Shown piece after piece: positions 45,764-55,399 of a DNA stretch of 64,000 nucleotides. The DNA is taken from positions 115,687 through 179,686 of the forward strand of contig JAHDGF010000003.1 in assembly GCA_020627785.1 (NCBI GenBank), written 5' to 3'. This DNA is from Saprospiraceae bacterium. GTDB taxonomy: Bacteria > Bacteroidota > Bacteroidia > Chitinophagales > Saprospiraceae. The notes under the pieces are model-generated. The model did no database searches. It saw only the letters and a program-made list of their open reading frames with translations, and had not been told where the DNA came from. How positions within the stretch are numbered: position 1 is the first letter of the stretch; each line of letters opens with the position of its first letter. Made by a program: the position numbers and the translations under genes.

Positions 45764-47536
45764 TTAGGCAACAGGTTCCGATTCAAACTGTAATTCGTAG
45801 AGACTTTTATATTTTCCGTCTGGAATCTGCATCAGTTCTTCATGCTTGCCCATTTCTTTAGCCTCTCCGTCCTCCATAACTAGAATCTTATCTGCATGTC
45901 TGATGGTCGAAAGGCGGTGGGCGATGATGATAGAACTCCTCTTATCAATGAGTTGTTCTATGGCATATTGAATTATGGACTCGGTTTCTGTATCTACCGA
46001 CGAGGTGGCTTCATCTAGGATTAGTACATCTGGATTTATGACTAGGGCCCTAACAAAGGAAATTAGTTGTCGCTGACCCATTGATAGGTTGTTTCCTCGT
46101 TCTGTAATTTTAAAGTCGTATTGACCTGGCATATTCATAATGAATTCATGCGCACCAATTTTCTTTGCCGCCTCATGCACTTCAGCATCCGTAATTTCAT
46201 TATCTCTTAGTTTGATATTTTCCATCACGGTTCCATCAAAAAGAAATACATCTTGAAGTACTAAAGCCAATCGACGGCGTAGAAACTTCAACTCATATTT
46301 TTCAAGTTTTTGATCATCTAAAAGAATGCTACCATCATTGATGTCATAATATCGTCCAAGGAGATTGATAATTGTCGTTTTGCCTGAGCCCGTACTTCCT
46401 ACGATGGCTAGGGTTTCACCAGGATTTATTTGAAAGGAAAGATTTTTAAGAACATAGTTTTCATCATCATAAGCAAAACCAACTTTTTGAAATTCTATTT
46501 TCCCAGAGATGTCTATGTCTTTTATGGTGCCCCGGTTTTTAATCAATGATTTATTGTCTAAGATATTGTATACTCGTTCTGCAGCAACTAGACCCATTTG
46601 CATTTCATTGAAACGATTGGCAAGCATACGTATGGGGCGAAAAATCATGTTAAGGAACAAAGGAAAGGCAATGACTGCACCTGGGCTGATATTACTATTC
46701 CAGATACCCTTGGTTCCCCAATAGACCAATAGTGCCAAGGCAATGGCGTTTATCAATTCCACGACAGGGAAGAAAACAGCATAGTATAGTATTGAATCTA
46801 AGTTGGCCTGTGTATATGATCGATTGATTTTTTTAAACTTGGTCATTTCCTGTTCTTCTGCATTGAAGATTTGGACCATTCGCATTCCTGTAATTCTTTC
46901 TTGAAGAAAGGCATTCATTTCTGAAATGTGTTGCCGTACTTTTTGATAGGCTTCTTTTACTTTTTCTTTAAAGATGTAGGTTGCAATAATAAGGAGCGGC
47001 ACCGTCAACAAGAAGATAATGGTGAGTCTCCAGCTGGAGTAGAACATCATGCCCAACACCATGAAAATGGAAAGGACATCAGCTACGATAGTAATTGATC
47101 CTTGTTCAAAAATTCTTTTTACAGCCTCAACATCATTGATGGTCCTTGTAGTGGCAGTCCCAATAGGTGTCTGATCAAAAAATCGAAGTTTCAACTTAGT
47201 AATATGATCAAATACTTGGACTCTGAAATCTTGGATGATGCTTTGGCCTAATAGTGCAGTACTGTAAATAAAGAAGTATCGCATGAGTGTATTAAGAATG
47301 GTAATCCCGATATAAATCATAGCCATTATGGTCAAACCATCTAGATCGTTATTGAAGATGTTAACATCAACCATTTCCTTGACCAAATAGGGTCTAAGTG
47401 CTGTGATAGGCGCTAGTGTAACAGCCAAGAATACAGTCCACCAAAAAAGTTTGCTGTAGGGCTTAGCTAGTTTCAATACCCTTGCTAAGATGTGCAAGTC
47501 TAATTTGTTCTTATCCTTTTTCTCTTTTTCTGTCAT
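45764..47536 (-). CDS. ABC exporter half-transporter (fused permease and ATPase)
   Basis: The 590-residue protein has six membrane helices in the N-terminal 330 residues (ABC transporter type 1 domain), then an ATPase domain. Walker A is GSTGSGKTT, the Q-loop VLQDVFLF, the signature NLSMGQRQL, Walker B VLILDEAT and the H-loop IIAHRLSTI. It would act as a homodimer or heterodimer exporting lipids, drugs or peptides, like MsbA/LmrA-type proteins. The substrate cannot be told. It is the farthest-upstream gene of the run with the small membrane protein and the glycosyltransferase. Confidence 0.92.
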   Translation of the reverse strand: MTEKEKKDKNKLDLHILARVLKLAKPYSKLFWWTVFLAVTLAPITALRPYLVKEMVDVNIFNNDLDGLTIMAMIYIGITILNTLMRYFFIYSTALLGQSIIQDFRVQVFDHITKLKLRFFDQTPIGTATTRTINDVEAVKRIFEQGSITIVADVLSIFMVLGMMFYSSWRLTIIFLLTVPLLIIATYIFKEKVKEAYQKVRQHISEMNAFLQERITGMRMVQIFNAEEQEMTKFKKINRSYTQANLDSILYYAVFFPVVELINAIALALLVYWGTKGIWNSNISPGAVIAFPLFLNMIFRPIRMLANRFNEMQMGLVAAERVYNILDNKSLIKNRGTIKDIDISGKIEFQKVGFAYDDENYVLKNLSFQINPGETLAIVGSTGSGKTTIINLLGRYYDINDGSILLDDQKLEKYELKFLRRRLALVLQDVFLFDGTVMENIKLRDNEITDAEVHEAAKKIGAHEFIMNMPGQYDFKITERGNNLSMGQRQLISFVRALVINPDVLILDEATSSVDTETESIIQYAIEQLIDKRSSIIIAHRLSTIRHADKILVMEDGEAKEMGKHEELMQIPDGKYKSLYELQFESEPVA

Positions 47537-47623
47537 TGCGAAGGCGCTAAGATAAGAACAGATGGGAAGGGGCTAAGGTTTTGGCCCATAAATACTTATT
47601 CAAACTAAAAATTGATGAATTAT

Positions 47624-48013
47624 CTAGCTTACGTTTTTCAATTTATATGGTCGGAGGAAAACGGCAAAATTCAGCTTAAATTCAGAACTTAATTTATAAG
47701 CCAGATTTTTTGTAATCTCTCTTCGGTATTTTAAAATATCAGTAAGTAGTTGTGGAGATATTTTAAGCTTTTTTGAAAGAGCAACTTGAGTAGTTTTGTG
47801 TTCCTTTATCAAGGATTTTAATAATTCAACTGGATTTAGATTAGAAATATGATTCTCCATCGCTCGAGTGTTATATTCATCTATTAGAAGACCAAGCAAG
47901 TCTATTTCATCTAAATCTTTCTTGTAGTTTTTTATTACTAATGCTTCCAGTATATCGCAATATTTGTCATACTGTTTTTGATTTTTAATAACACTGTATA
48001 TTAAACTACCCAT
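47624..48013 (-). CDS. higA: HigA-type antitoxin with helix-turn-helix
   Basis: The 129-residue protein has a helical N-terminal half (about 1-60; KQYDKYCDILEALV). The Cro/C1-type helix-turn-helix (about 64-112) reads PVELLKSLIKEHKTTQVALSKKLKISPQLLTDILKYRRE. In HigBA systems the antitoxin follows the toxin gene, neutralises it and represses the operon. Here it overlaps the toxin gene by 8 bp in exactly that order. Composition is Lys-rich and AT-rich. Pairing and order make the call good even though the individual sequence is diverged. Confidence 0.83.
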   Translation of the reverse strand: MGSLIYSVIKNQKQYDKYCDILEALVIKNYKKDLDEIDLLGLLIDEYNTRAMENHISNLNPVELLKSLIKEHKTTQVALSKKLKISPQLLTDILKYRREITKNLAYKLSSEFKLNFAVFLRPYKLKNVS

Positions 48014-48338
48014 TTTTAAACATGTCTATTTTGCAAATATCAATTCTTTCATATTCCTTGTGTGTGCCAATAAATTTAACAAATAGAAAATTGTAAGAAC
48101 GTCCGAAATGGTAACCACACACTAAACGATACTTATTTCCTCCAATGTTAAATATGATTCTATTTCCATCAATACACTTTACGATATCTGCATCATTAAA
48201 GCTTTTAAGAATATCATTTGGCCTTGTCCATTTTGTTTCTTTTAGTCTTGCATAGAATTTCAAAAAAGCATTAAGCATAATTTTATCGTCCTGGACAATT
48301 GATAGAACATTAACCCATTTGACTACATTAATCTTCAC
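48006..48338 (-). CDS. higB: HigB-type toxin (mRNA interferase)
   Basis: The 110-residue RelE-like protein of the HigB_toxin family has the motifs KWTRPNDILKSFNDADIV, NRIIFNIGGNKYRLVCGY and VKFIGTHKEYERID. Such toxins cleave mRNAs at the ribosome when the antitoxin is lost. It is first in the operon, followed by higA with an 8-bp overlap. The putative promoter region (48339-48391) holds the palindrome GCAATTTGC (48370-48378) and TTGAAATTATCAA (48352-48364), which might be antitoxin operators. This toxin-antitoxin pair is the only clear defence/stability-type module in the window. Confidence 0.88.
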   Translation of the reverse strand: MKINVVKWVNVLSIVQDDKIMLNAFLKFYARLKETKWTRPNDILKSFNDADIVKCIDGNRIIFNIGGNKYRLVCGYHFGRSYNFLFVKFIGTHKEYERIDICKIDMFKNG

Positions 48339-48391
48339 AGTATAAAAGTAATTGAAATTATCAATATATGCAATTTGCGTATTTTATTTAC

Positions 48392-49081
48392 CTACATCAT
48401 GCCTTCATCCGCAAAGCTATAATAGCCTTTGGCTGAAATTATGAGGTGGTCAAGAACACTTATGTCTAACAATTTTCCTGAGGCGACAATTTGCTTGGTA
48501 ATCTTTATGTCCGCTTCACTTGGTTTTAAATTCCCTGAAGGATGATTATGACTAAGAATAATTGAACAAGCCTCATGATCCAATGCAGCCTTATAAATTA
48601 CTTTTGGGTCGACCACTGTTCCTGCGATTCCTCCATCGCTGATGGTATGTTTTTTAATCATTCGATTGTTGCGATTGAGCATTAAGATTTGGAATCTTTC
48701 TTTTCTAAGGTCACTTAGGTCTGGCGATAATAAGTGGTAGGCATCTTCGCTGGTTTTAATCTGCGGACGACCAATATAAGGTGCAGCAGCTTTTCTTTTT
48801 CCAAGTTCAAATGCAGCAACAATTTTGATGGCTTTTGCTTCACCTATCCCTTCAAACTTCATTAGTTCTTTGACATTTAACTTGCCGAGAAATTGGAGTT
48901 CATTTTCTAGCGAGGATAAGATTAATTGTGCGACTTGCAATGCTGAATATTTTTGAGATCCAGCATTGATTAATATGGCTAATAGCTCAGCATTTGTTAA
49001 AGTTTCTTTTCCAAATTGTAGGAGTTTTTCTCTGGGTCTATCATCGACTGGTAGGTTTCTTATTTTGAGATTGGTATTCAT
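48392..49081 (-). CDS. radC: RadC-like JAB-domain protein
   Basis: The product is 229 residues when started at 49081 (MNTNLKIRNLPVDDRPREKL), the usual RadC N-terminus; the longer frame to 49153 adds an unlikely hydrophobic leader. A helix-hairpin-helix-like region (about 50-95; KFEGIGEAKAIKIVAAFELG) precedes the JAB/MPN domain with the metal motif LSHNHPSGNLKPSEAD. Despite the name, a direct role in recombinational repair is unproven; the family is often associated with DNA processing and mobile elements. The HigBA pair lies just downstream on the same strand. Confidence 0.92.
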   Translation of the reverse strand: MNTNLKIRNLPVDDRPREKLLQFGKETLTNAELLAILINAGSQKYSALQVAQLILSSLENELQFLGKLNVKELMKFEGIGEAKAIKIVAAFELGKRKAAAPYIGRPQIKTSEDAYHLLSPDLSDLRKERFQILMLNRNNRMIKKHTISDGGIAGTVVDPKVIYKAALDHEACSIILSHNHPSGNLKPSEADIKITKQIVASGKLLDISVLDHLIISAKGYYSFADEGMM

Positions 49082-49213
49082 ATTGTATATGAAAAGAAAT
49101 GGAAGAAGGTTAACAAAGTATGGATTGTAGAATTCCTTTATATTACAATTCAATTAACTAACTAATTAGTCCAAAACCCGATGGATTGAACTAGGATCTA
49201 TAAAATCAACCAA

Positions 49214-51076
49214 ATGCGAACAACCATTCTTCTTCTTTTAACCCTTGTTTTTATTCTCCCAATAGTTGCACAAACTGATGCTGAATCAAAAATTCTTCTG
49301 ATTGAGAAACAGGCGGCAGAGGCCATGGATCAATCGGATTTTGCTTCTGCAATTATGCATTATGAAGAAGCTTTATTGCAACGGCAATCGAAGTTTTCAG
49401 ATCAAGAATTATCTGAGGATATAAATGCTTTAAAAGAAGTTGCTAAGGCATTGGATAAACTAATTACCGCACATTTTGAGGCAGGAAATATAGAAAAACG
49501 TTTAGAATTGTCTACACAACATTTAGAATGGTTGCAAGCGGGCATGGAGATGGATGAGGAGGATTCTCAAATAAAGTTGGATCATATTTTTTCTAGTTTG
49601 AGAGTTATTGAATCGCATGAATCTTTAGGTGATTTGAATACTGCACTACGTTTGTCTAATAATCTAATAGCCTCTTTGGAAAATGAAACCAATAAAAGTT
49701 ACAAGGTAGCCATTGATGAGACTTTACCTTTAGCCTACTCAAGAAGAGGAGATATTTTAAAGGGTAGGGCTGATACCACACTATCAATCAAGGATCATGA
49801 AAAGAGTCTTTCATTATATGATGCGAGATATGAAGAGACAGGTATAGATTCTTATTTAAAAGATGTCGGTCTTCAGTCTCATATTTTAGTTCAGAGGTAT
49901 GCGCCTTTAAAGGATACATCTAATGCTTTAAAATATGCTATAAAAGCAGCCGATGCCTATGGAATGTATATTGAAGAAAATCCAGATGATCAAGCCATTA
50001 TAGAAAAATACATATTGAGTTGTAATGGAGCAGCTGGTTACTTAACTGATTTAGGAAACTTAGAGGATGGTACTTCATTCTTTAAAGAGAGTTGGAAGTA
50101 CAACGATAAAATTTATACAGAGACTGGCGACCCAGATCGAGGTCTCCAAGTAGCTGCCATAAGTACTAAACTATGGATCAACTTAAGGAAGCTAAATTAT
50201 CTACGTCAAGGAGTAAAGTATCTTGAAAGACGGGTGGCTATTTTGACTGAGATACAAGAGCGATTGCCATCAAATGATTATTCTTCCTACCTCACTCGAG
50301 ATCAATTTAATTTGGCAAAAGCTTATCAGGAAATAGGAGATTTGAAAGCTTCTTTAGATTGGGTTGATCAGTCTATTCAGACTGGAAGTAGTTCAGTTGA
50401 AAAAGATCCAGTAAGTGCAACGGTTAGGCAATATATGATTGTCCGCGAACATCAGCGTTATGAGATTTTGAGAGAACTAGGAGAATATGATCATGCTTAT
50501 TCTTCTCTTGAAAAGGTCAATGAAATTTTTAGTGCGCTTCAAAAAATTGAAACAGAAGAAGATTATTCAGAAGAGATTAAGGATATTAAGATAACTCAGA
50601 CTGAACTGGCTTATCCTGATCTTGTGAAATTGGATGATAGAATATCTAGAGTTGAGAATAAAGAGACAAAGGCAACACTTCAGAAGAAATTATTGAAACT
50701 TATAAAAAAGAAGCTGAAGAAGAATGAAGAACTTATTCCATCTTTTGTAAAGCATACCAATAAAAAGGCCTGGGATGGATTGTTTATCAATAATTTCAAA
50801 TCCTCAGAAAAGGAGATTAAGAAGGCCATGAAATTCAATACAAGTGATCCATATTTAATAACTAATTTGGCTCCGAGCCTACTTTTTCAAGGTAAATATG
50901 AAGAAGCGGAAGAGGTATATATGAATAATTATAGTAAACCATTTAGGCCAGGTGAGATCATATTGGATGGCTTTTTAGCTGATTTTGATGAGTTTTTAGC
51001 TGAAAACGTAGTTCCTGCAGAGCATAAATCAAAGGTCATTTCCCTAAAAAACCGGCTTGAAGGCCTGAGAAAATAG
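49214..51076 (+). CDS. exported TPR-like helical repeat protein
   Basis: The 620-residue protein has a signal peptide (MRTTILLLLTLVFILPIVAQ). Helical repeats of TPR type are visible: EAMDQSDFASAIMHYEEALLQ near residue 40, GDLNTALRLSNNLIASLE, LGEYDHAYSSLEKVNEIF and YEEAEEVYMNNYSK near the end. A lysine-rich helix (KATLQKKLLKLIKKKLKKNEE) lies at about 480-500. No catalytic motif is visible. It probably scaffolds other envelope proteins. It stands alone on the plus strand between radC and DUF177, with no clear functional link to either. Confidence 0.72.
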   Translation: MRTTILLLLTLVFILPIVAQTDAESKILLIEKQAAEAMDQSDFASAIMHYEEALLQRQSKFSDQELSEDINALKEVAKALDKLITAHFEAGNIEKRLELSTQHLEWLQAGMEMDEEDSQIKLDHIFSSLRVIESHESLGDLNTALRLSNNLIASLENETNKSYKVAIDETLPLAYSRRGDILKGRADTTLSIKDHEKSLSLYDARYEETGIDSYLKDVGLQSHILVQRYAPLKDTSNALKYAIKAADAYGMYIEENPDDQAIIEKYILSCNGAAGYLTDLGNLEDGTSFFKESWKYNDKIYTETGDPDRGLQVAAISTKLWINLRKLNYLRQGVKYLERRVAILTEIQERLPSNDYSSYLTRDQFNLAKAYQEIGDLKASLDWVDQSIQTGSSSVEKDPVSATVRQYMIVREHQRYEILRELGEYDHAYSSLEKVNEIFSALQKIETEEDYSEEIKDIKITQTELAYPDLVKLDDRISRVENKETKATLQKKLLKLIKKKLKKNEELIPSFVKHTNKKAWDGLFINNFKSSEKEIKKAMKFNTSDPYLITNLAPSLLFQGKYEEAEEVYMNNYSKPFRPGEIILDGFLADFDEFLAENVVPAEHKSKVISLKNRLEGLRK

Positions 51077-51145
51077 GGTAGAATGGTCCAGAGCTTGCTG
51101 TTTTACATCCAAATGAAGTAAAAGAGGGGATTTTTTGATAAAAAA

Positions 51146-51176
51146 TTGAAAAATCAGAGAATTCGGCTTAATTTCG
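51146..51176 (+). promoter_or_regulatory. candidate promoter of the DUF177-rpmF operon
   Basis: TTG (51146-51148) and TAATTTCG (51169-51176) are separated by 20 bp, a good fit to the Bacteroidota -33/-7 spacing. It lies 24 bp before the DUF177 ATG at 51201. Confidence 0.55.
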
Positions 51177-51200
51177 CCGTCCATTAAAAATGTTCTTTAA

Positions 51201-51725
51201 ATGCGAGCGAATGACCATTTTTCAATACCTCTTAAGGGCTTGACAGATGGAACTTATCGATTTGAATTTGAAGCTGCGGAGAATTTTTTCAAAAAGTATG
51301 AAAATTCACCGGTAGGAAAAGGAAAATTTGATGTGGAAGCGGAATTGCAGAAAAAGTCCGACCACTTAGAATTAAACTTTAGCATCACAGGTAAGATTGC
51401 AACAAACTGCGATCGTTGCACGGCGGATATAATGCTGCCAGTGGAAGGTGAACATCAATTGATTGTAAAATATACGATGGATGAGGTGACTCAAGAAGAG
51501 GAAGTCTGGACCATCACTTATGATACAAATGAATTGGTACTTGACAGGGCAATACATGAATTTATTATTCTTTCAATGCCGATTGTTAAAACCTTCGATT
51601 GTGATCTAGAAATGCCTAGGCCTTGTAATGATGCAGTGATGGATAAATTGGATGAGGAAGTAGAAATTGAAGATGAACCGATGAATCCATTTGCGGAAGC
51701 GCTAAAGAATATAGAATTAAACTAA
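51201..51725 (+). CDS. DUF177 (YceD) family protein
   Basis: The 174-residue soluble protein has the family core NCDRCTADIMLPVEGEHQLIVKYT and an acidic C-terminus (DEEVEIEDEPMNPFAEALKNIELN). DUF177 proteins are encoded next to rpmF across bacteria and have been linked to 23S rRNA or ribosome maturation. Here rpmF follows after 15 bp, as expected. Its own promoter candidate is at 51146-51176. Confidence 0.92.
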   Translation: MRANDHFSIPLKGLTDGTYRFEFEAAENFFKKYENSPVGKGKFDVEAELQKKSDHLELNFSITGKIATNCDRCTADIMLPVEGEHQLIVKYTMDEVTQEEEVWTITYDTNELVLDRAIHEFIILSMPIVKTFDCDLEMPRPCNDAVMDKLDEEVEIEDEPMNPFAEALKNIELN

Positions 51726-51740
51726 GAAAACAATAGTGTC

Positions 51741-51935
51741 ATGGCACATCCAAAGAGTAGAATCTCTAAACAACGAAAAAGAAAAAGAAGAACTCACCTA
51801 AAGGCTGAGATTCCTCAACTAGCCGTATGTAAAAATACAGGCGAAACACATAGATTCCATAGAGCATATTTTGTTGATGGAGATATGTACTATAAAGGAC
51901 AAGTCATCGTAAAGGCGCCGGAAGATCAAGATTAG
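51741..51935 (+). CDS. rpmF: 50S ribosomal protein L32
   Basis: The 64-residue basic protein begins MAHPKSRISKQRKRKRRTHL, the standard L32 N-terminus. Only one cysteine remains (AVCKNTGE), so this is the form without the four-Cys zinc ribbon. It is a component of the large ribosomal subunit. It is co-transcribed with DUF177 and followed by a strong terminator at 51961-51991. Confidence 0.97.
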   Translation: MAHPKSRISKQRKRKRRTHLKAEIPQLAVCKNTGETHRFHRAYFVDGDMYYKGQVIVKAPEDQD

Positions 51936-51960
51936 ATCTTCGAGTAAAAAATATATAAAG

Positions 51961-51991
51961 AGCCCCATCCTCCAAGGACGGGGCTTTTTTT
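51961..51991 (+). terminator. rho-independent terminator after rpmF
   Basis: AGCCCC (51961-51966) pairs with GGGGCT (51980-51985) around a TCC/GGA extension, and a run of seven T follows. Confidence 0.9.
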
Positions 51992-52014
51992 AATTATATA
52001 CGAAATAATATAAT

Positions 52015-52401
52015 ATGTCCAAGACCATCATCAATTCTGATAAGGCTCCAAAACCAGTAGGCCCATACAATCATTCTGTACTAGTCAATGGAATTTTGTT
52101 CATCTCAGGACAGATTGCCATTGATCCAACAAATGGAGAATTAATACAAGACAACATTGAAGCAGAGACTCATCAGGTTCTTAAAAACTTAGGAGCTATT
52201 TTAGAAGAAGCAGGTTGTACTTATGAAGACGTTGTGAAGTGTTCAGTCTTTGTTTCAGACATGGGAATGTATGGTAGAATTAATGCCATTTATGCAGAAT
52301 ATTTCAATGAGGATACTGCGCCTGCCAGAGAACTGGTAGAAGTGGCCAATCTTCCAAAATATGTTAATGTAGAAATTTCTGCGATCGCTTCTAAATCTTA
52401 A
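52015..52401 (+). CDS. ridA: RidA family reactive-intermediate deaminase
   Basis: The 128-residue protein begins with SKTIINSDKAPKPVGPYNHSVLVNGILFISGQ and ends with PARELVEVANLPKYVNVEISAIA, which supplies the conserved substrate-binding Arg and Glu. RidA hydrolyses toxic 2-aminoacrylate and related imines. It is a cytosolic trimer. It lies 3 bp before trpS and shares its direction, so the two may be co-transcribed. Confidence 0.95.
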   Translation: MSKTIINSDKAPKPVGPYNHSVLVNGILFISGQIAIDPTNGELIQDNIEAETHQVLKNLGAILEEAGCTYEDVVKCSVFVSDMGMYGRINAIYAEYFNEDTAPARELVEVANLPKYVNVEISAIASKS

Positions 52402-52404
52402 CCA

Positions 52405-53445
52405 ATGACAGATTCACAGAAAACCATTCTTTCATGTATCCAACCTACCGGGGACATGCATTTGGGGAATTACTTTGGGGCAGTAAAAAATTGGGTTGAT
52501 CTACAAGCGGAATATCGTTGTTACTATGGTGTCGTTGATTATCACGCAATGACGATGCCCTACGACCCTAAGAAACTAAGAAACAATACTTGGGAGTTGA
52601 TTTATAACCTTTTGGCTGTAGGTGTTAAGACTGATAATTTATTTATTCAATCCTTAGTTCCAGAGCATACCGAGCTTTGCTGGATATTTAATTGTTTTTG
52701 TTCTTTTGGAAATCTGTCGCGGATGACTCAGTTTAAAGACAAGAGTACTCAATCAAAAGAGACAAGTAAAGAAGATTTTATATCTGCTGGAATATTTGAT
52801 TATCCTGTATTGCAGGCTGCAGATATTCTTGTTTACAAAGCTAGTGCGGTGCCGGTAGGTGGTGATCAAGATCAGCATTTAGAATTATCAAGAACCATCG
52901 CTCAGAGGTTTAATAATCAGGTAGGGAAAGAATATTTTGTCCTTCCAGAAACTTTGCATACAGAAACACCGAAAATTTTATCTACGGCGGATCCAAGTAA
53001 AAAGATGAGTAAAAGTGCTGGAGAAAAGCACTACATCTCTTTGTTCAGTCCAGAAGAAAGAATAAGAAAACAGATTAAGTCTGCGGTAACCGATACCGGA
53101 GAATCTACGGACGGTGAAATGAGTCCAGGGATTGCAAATTTATTTCTCTTAATGAAAGCAGCTGGTAAGGATCTTGAAAATGGAGCAACACATTTAACAG
53201 CACATGATCAATTAATGGATCACTATAAATCTGGCGATTTAAAATATGTTGATTTAAAAGAAGCCACTGCTCAAGCCTTGGTTGATTTAACCAATAAATT
53301 TAAGGCCAACAAAGAAGCCTTGATACAAGATAAGAAAGCGGTAAAGAATCAAATAAAGGCTTCATCAAGTGAGATAAGAAAAGTAGCGCAAACTACCTTG
53401 AGGGAAGTAAAAGAATTGACGGGACTTTTGAATGTAAAAATGTAG
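52405..53445 (+). CDS. trpS: tryptophan--tRNA ligase
   Basis: The 346-residue class I aminoacyl-tRNA synthetase charges tRNA-Trp. The HIGH-like motif is PTGDMHLGN near residue 13. The KMSKS motif is KKMSKSA near 195, and GGDQDQHLELSRTIA contacts substrate. Length is typical of the bacterial enzyme. The FAH-family gene starts 1 bp after its stop. Confidence 0.96.
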   Translation: MTDSQKTILSCIQPTGDMHLGNYFGAVKNWVDLQAEYRCYYGVVDYHAMTMPYDPKKLRNNTWELIYNLLAVGVKTDNLFIQSLVPEHTELCWIFNCFCSFGNLSRMTQFKDKSTQSKETSKEDFISAGIFDYPVLQAADILVYKASAVPVGGDQDQHLELSRTIAQRFNNQVGKEYFVLPETLHTETPKILSTADPSKKMSKSAGEKHYISLFSPEERIRKQIKSAVTDTGESTDGEMSPGIANLFLLMKAAGKDLENGATHLTAHDQLMDHYKSGDLKYVDLKEATAQALVDLTNKFKANKEALIQDKKAVKNQIKASSSEIRKVAQTTLREVKELTGLLNVKM

Positions 53446-53446
53446 G

Positions 53447-54055
53447 ATGAAGATTTTTTGTATCGGACGAAACTATGCAGATCATGCAAAAGAGATGAAT
53501 AGCTCGGTGCCTGAAAAACCGATGGTGTTTATGAAACCTAGTTCTGCATTGCTATTGGATGATAAACCTTTTTATTATCCAGAATTCTCTCAGAACATTC
53601 ATTATGAAGTAGAGATAGTTTTAAAGATTAATAAGCATGGAAGACACATTGAACCGAAGTATGCGTTAAGCTATTTTGATGAGATTGGTTTGGGTATAGA
53701 TTTTACGGCAAGAGATATACAAGCAGAATGCAAGAAGAAAGGTCATCCTTGGGAGATTGCAAAGGCTTTTGATAACTCTGCGGTGATTGGTAAATTTTTA
53801 CCAAAGGAAGGTCTTGATTTGAATGCGATTAAATTTCGTCTTTTAGTTAATGGTACTGAAGTTCAAACAGGAAATACGGCAGATTTGATGTTTGATTTTC
53901 AAAAAATCATATCCTACATTTCTACCATATTTACACTTCAAAATGGTGATTTTATCATGACTGGGACTCCTGCTGGTGTCGGTTCTGTTAAAATTGGAGA
54001 TATCTTGGAGGGTTTTATAGGAGAACACAAAATGTTTGAATGCGAAGTGAAGTAA
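53447..54055 (+). CDS. fumarylacetoacetate hydrolase (FAH) family protein
   Basis: The 202-residue single-domain FAH-superfamily protein has the metal-binding pattern HYEVEIVLKI (two acidic ligands), GIDFTARDIQAECKKKGHPWEIAKAFDNSAVIG and the ending FIMTGTPAGVG. Members act as hydrolases, decarboxylases or isomerases of 2-keto acids (for example acylpyruvases). The exact substrate cannot be predicted. It is coupled to trpS and lies 59 bp before metK. Confidence 0.9.
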   Translation: MKIFCIGRNYADHAKEMNSSVPEKPMVFMKPSSALLLDDKPFYYPEFSQNIHYEVEIVLKINKHGRHIEPKYALSYFDEIGLGIDFTARDIQAECKKKGHPWEIAKAFDNSAVIGKFLPKEGLDLNAIKFRLLVNGTEVQTGNTADLMFDFQKIISYISTIFTLQNGDFIMTGTPAGVGSVKIGDILEGFIGEHKMFECEVK

Positions 54056-54070
54056 TCTTCAAAGAAATTA

Positions 54071-54078
54071 TATTTTTG
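54071..54078 (+). promoter_or_regulatory. candidate -7 element of metK
   Basis: TATTTTTG matches TAnnTTTG and lies 36 bp before the metK ATG. No TTG at the standard -33 distance was seen. Confidence 0.38.
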
Positions 54079-54114
54079 CAGCACAAATAATAATAACAAA
54101 AACAAACAATAATA

Positions 54115-55374
54115 ATGTCATATTTATTTACCTCAGAATCAGTATCAGAAGGACATCCTGATAAAGTAGCGGATCAAATTTCAGATGCGCTTGTAGATCA
54201 TTTTTTAGCCTTTGATGCCAATTCAAAGATTGCTTGTGAAACCTTGGTTACAACTGGTCAAGTAGTTCTTGCAGGTGAAGTAAAGACAAAAACATATTTA
54301 GACGTTCAGCAAATTGCAAGAGATGTGATCAAGAGAATTGGTTACACCAAATCTGAGTACATGTTTGAAGCAAATAGCTGTGGTGTATTTTCAAGCATAC
54401 ATGAACAGTCTCCTGACATTAATCAAGGAGTAGAGCGTAAGAAGAAAATTGATCAAGGTGCAGGTGACCAAGGAATGATGTTTGGTTATGCGTCTAATGA
54501 AACAGAAAATTACATGCCTCTTCCATTGGATCTTTCTCATAAGATCTTAGAAGAGCTTGCGGCGATAAGAAAGGCAGGAAAAGTAATGACTTACCTAAGG
54601 CCTGATTCTAAGTCACAAGTGACCATCGAATATTCAGATGCAGGTAAACCGATTAGAATTGACTCAATTGTTGTAAGTACCCAACATGATGACTTTGCGG
54701 CAGATAAAAAGATGTTGGCTCAGATCAAAAAGGATGTCATTGAAATAGTGATTCCTAAAGTTGTTAGAAAACAAAAAGCGAGCATTAAGAAGCTTTTCAA
54801 GACTAGTAAAATAAAGTACCACGTTAATCCTACAGGTAAGTTTGTTATCGGAGGACCTCATGGTGATACTGGTCTGACTGGAAGAAAAATAATTGTTGAT
54901 ACTTACGGCGGTAAAGGTGCACATGGGGGAGGTGCTTTCTCTGGAAAAGATCCTTCAAAAGTAGATAGATCAGCAGCTTATGCTACTAGACATATTGCAA
55001 AGAATTTAGTTGCAGCAGGTGTGTGTGAAGAAGTATTAGTACAAGTATCATATGCTATCGGAGTAGCTAAACCGACTAACATTTATGTTAATACCTATGG
55101 TACTAGCAAAGTAAAGTTAACGGATGCTCAGATTGCTAAAAAGATAAACAAGGTGTTTGATATGAGACCTTATGCTATCGAAACTAGATTGAAGTTGAGA
55201 AACCCAATCTATAGTGAGACTGCTGCTTATGGTCACATGGGAAGAACACCAAAAACGAAAACTTTAAGTTTCGTAGATGGATCTGGTAAGACTAAAAAAG
55301 TGAAGGTTGAAACTTTTACTTGGGAGAAGCTAGATTACGTATCTAAATTGAAAAAAGAATTTAAAATCAAATAG
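54115..55374 (+). CDS. metK: S-adenosylmethionine synthetase
   Basis: The 419-residue enzyme makes SAM from methionine and ATP. Motifs are [21 protein letters not shown] at the N-terminus, [12 protein letters not shown] in the middle and the P-loop-like [18 protein letters not shown] near residue 275. All three subdomains are present. No riboswitch is evident in the short leader. Confidence 0.97.
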   Translation: MSYLFTSESVSEGHPDKVADQISDALVDHFLAFDANSKIACETLVTTGQVVLAGEVKTKTYLDVQQIARDVIKRIGYTKSEYMFEANSCGVFSSIHEQSPDINQGVERKKKIDQGAGDQGMMFGYASNETENYMPLPLDLSHKILEELAAIRKAGKVMTYLRPDSKSQVTIEYSDAGKPIRIDSIVVSTQHDDFAADKKMLAQIKKDVIEIVIPKVVRKQKASIKKLFKTSKIKYHVNPTGKFVIGGPHGDTGLTGRKIIVDTYGGKGAHGGGAFSGKDPSKVDRSAAYATRHIAKNLVAAGVCEEVLVQVSYAIGVAKPTNIYVNTYGTSKVKLTDAQIAKKINKVFDMRPYAIETRLKLRNPIYSETAAYGHMGRTPKTKTLSFVDGSGKTKKVKVETFTWEKLDYVSKLKKEFKIK

Positions 55375-55399
55375 ACCCTGCTTAAAGCTGGGTTAACAT

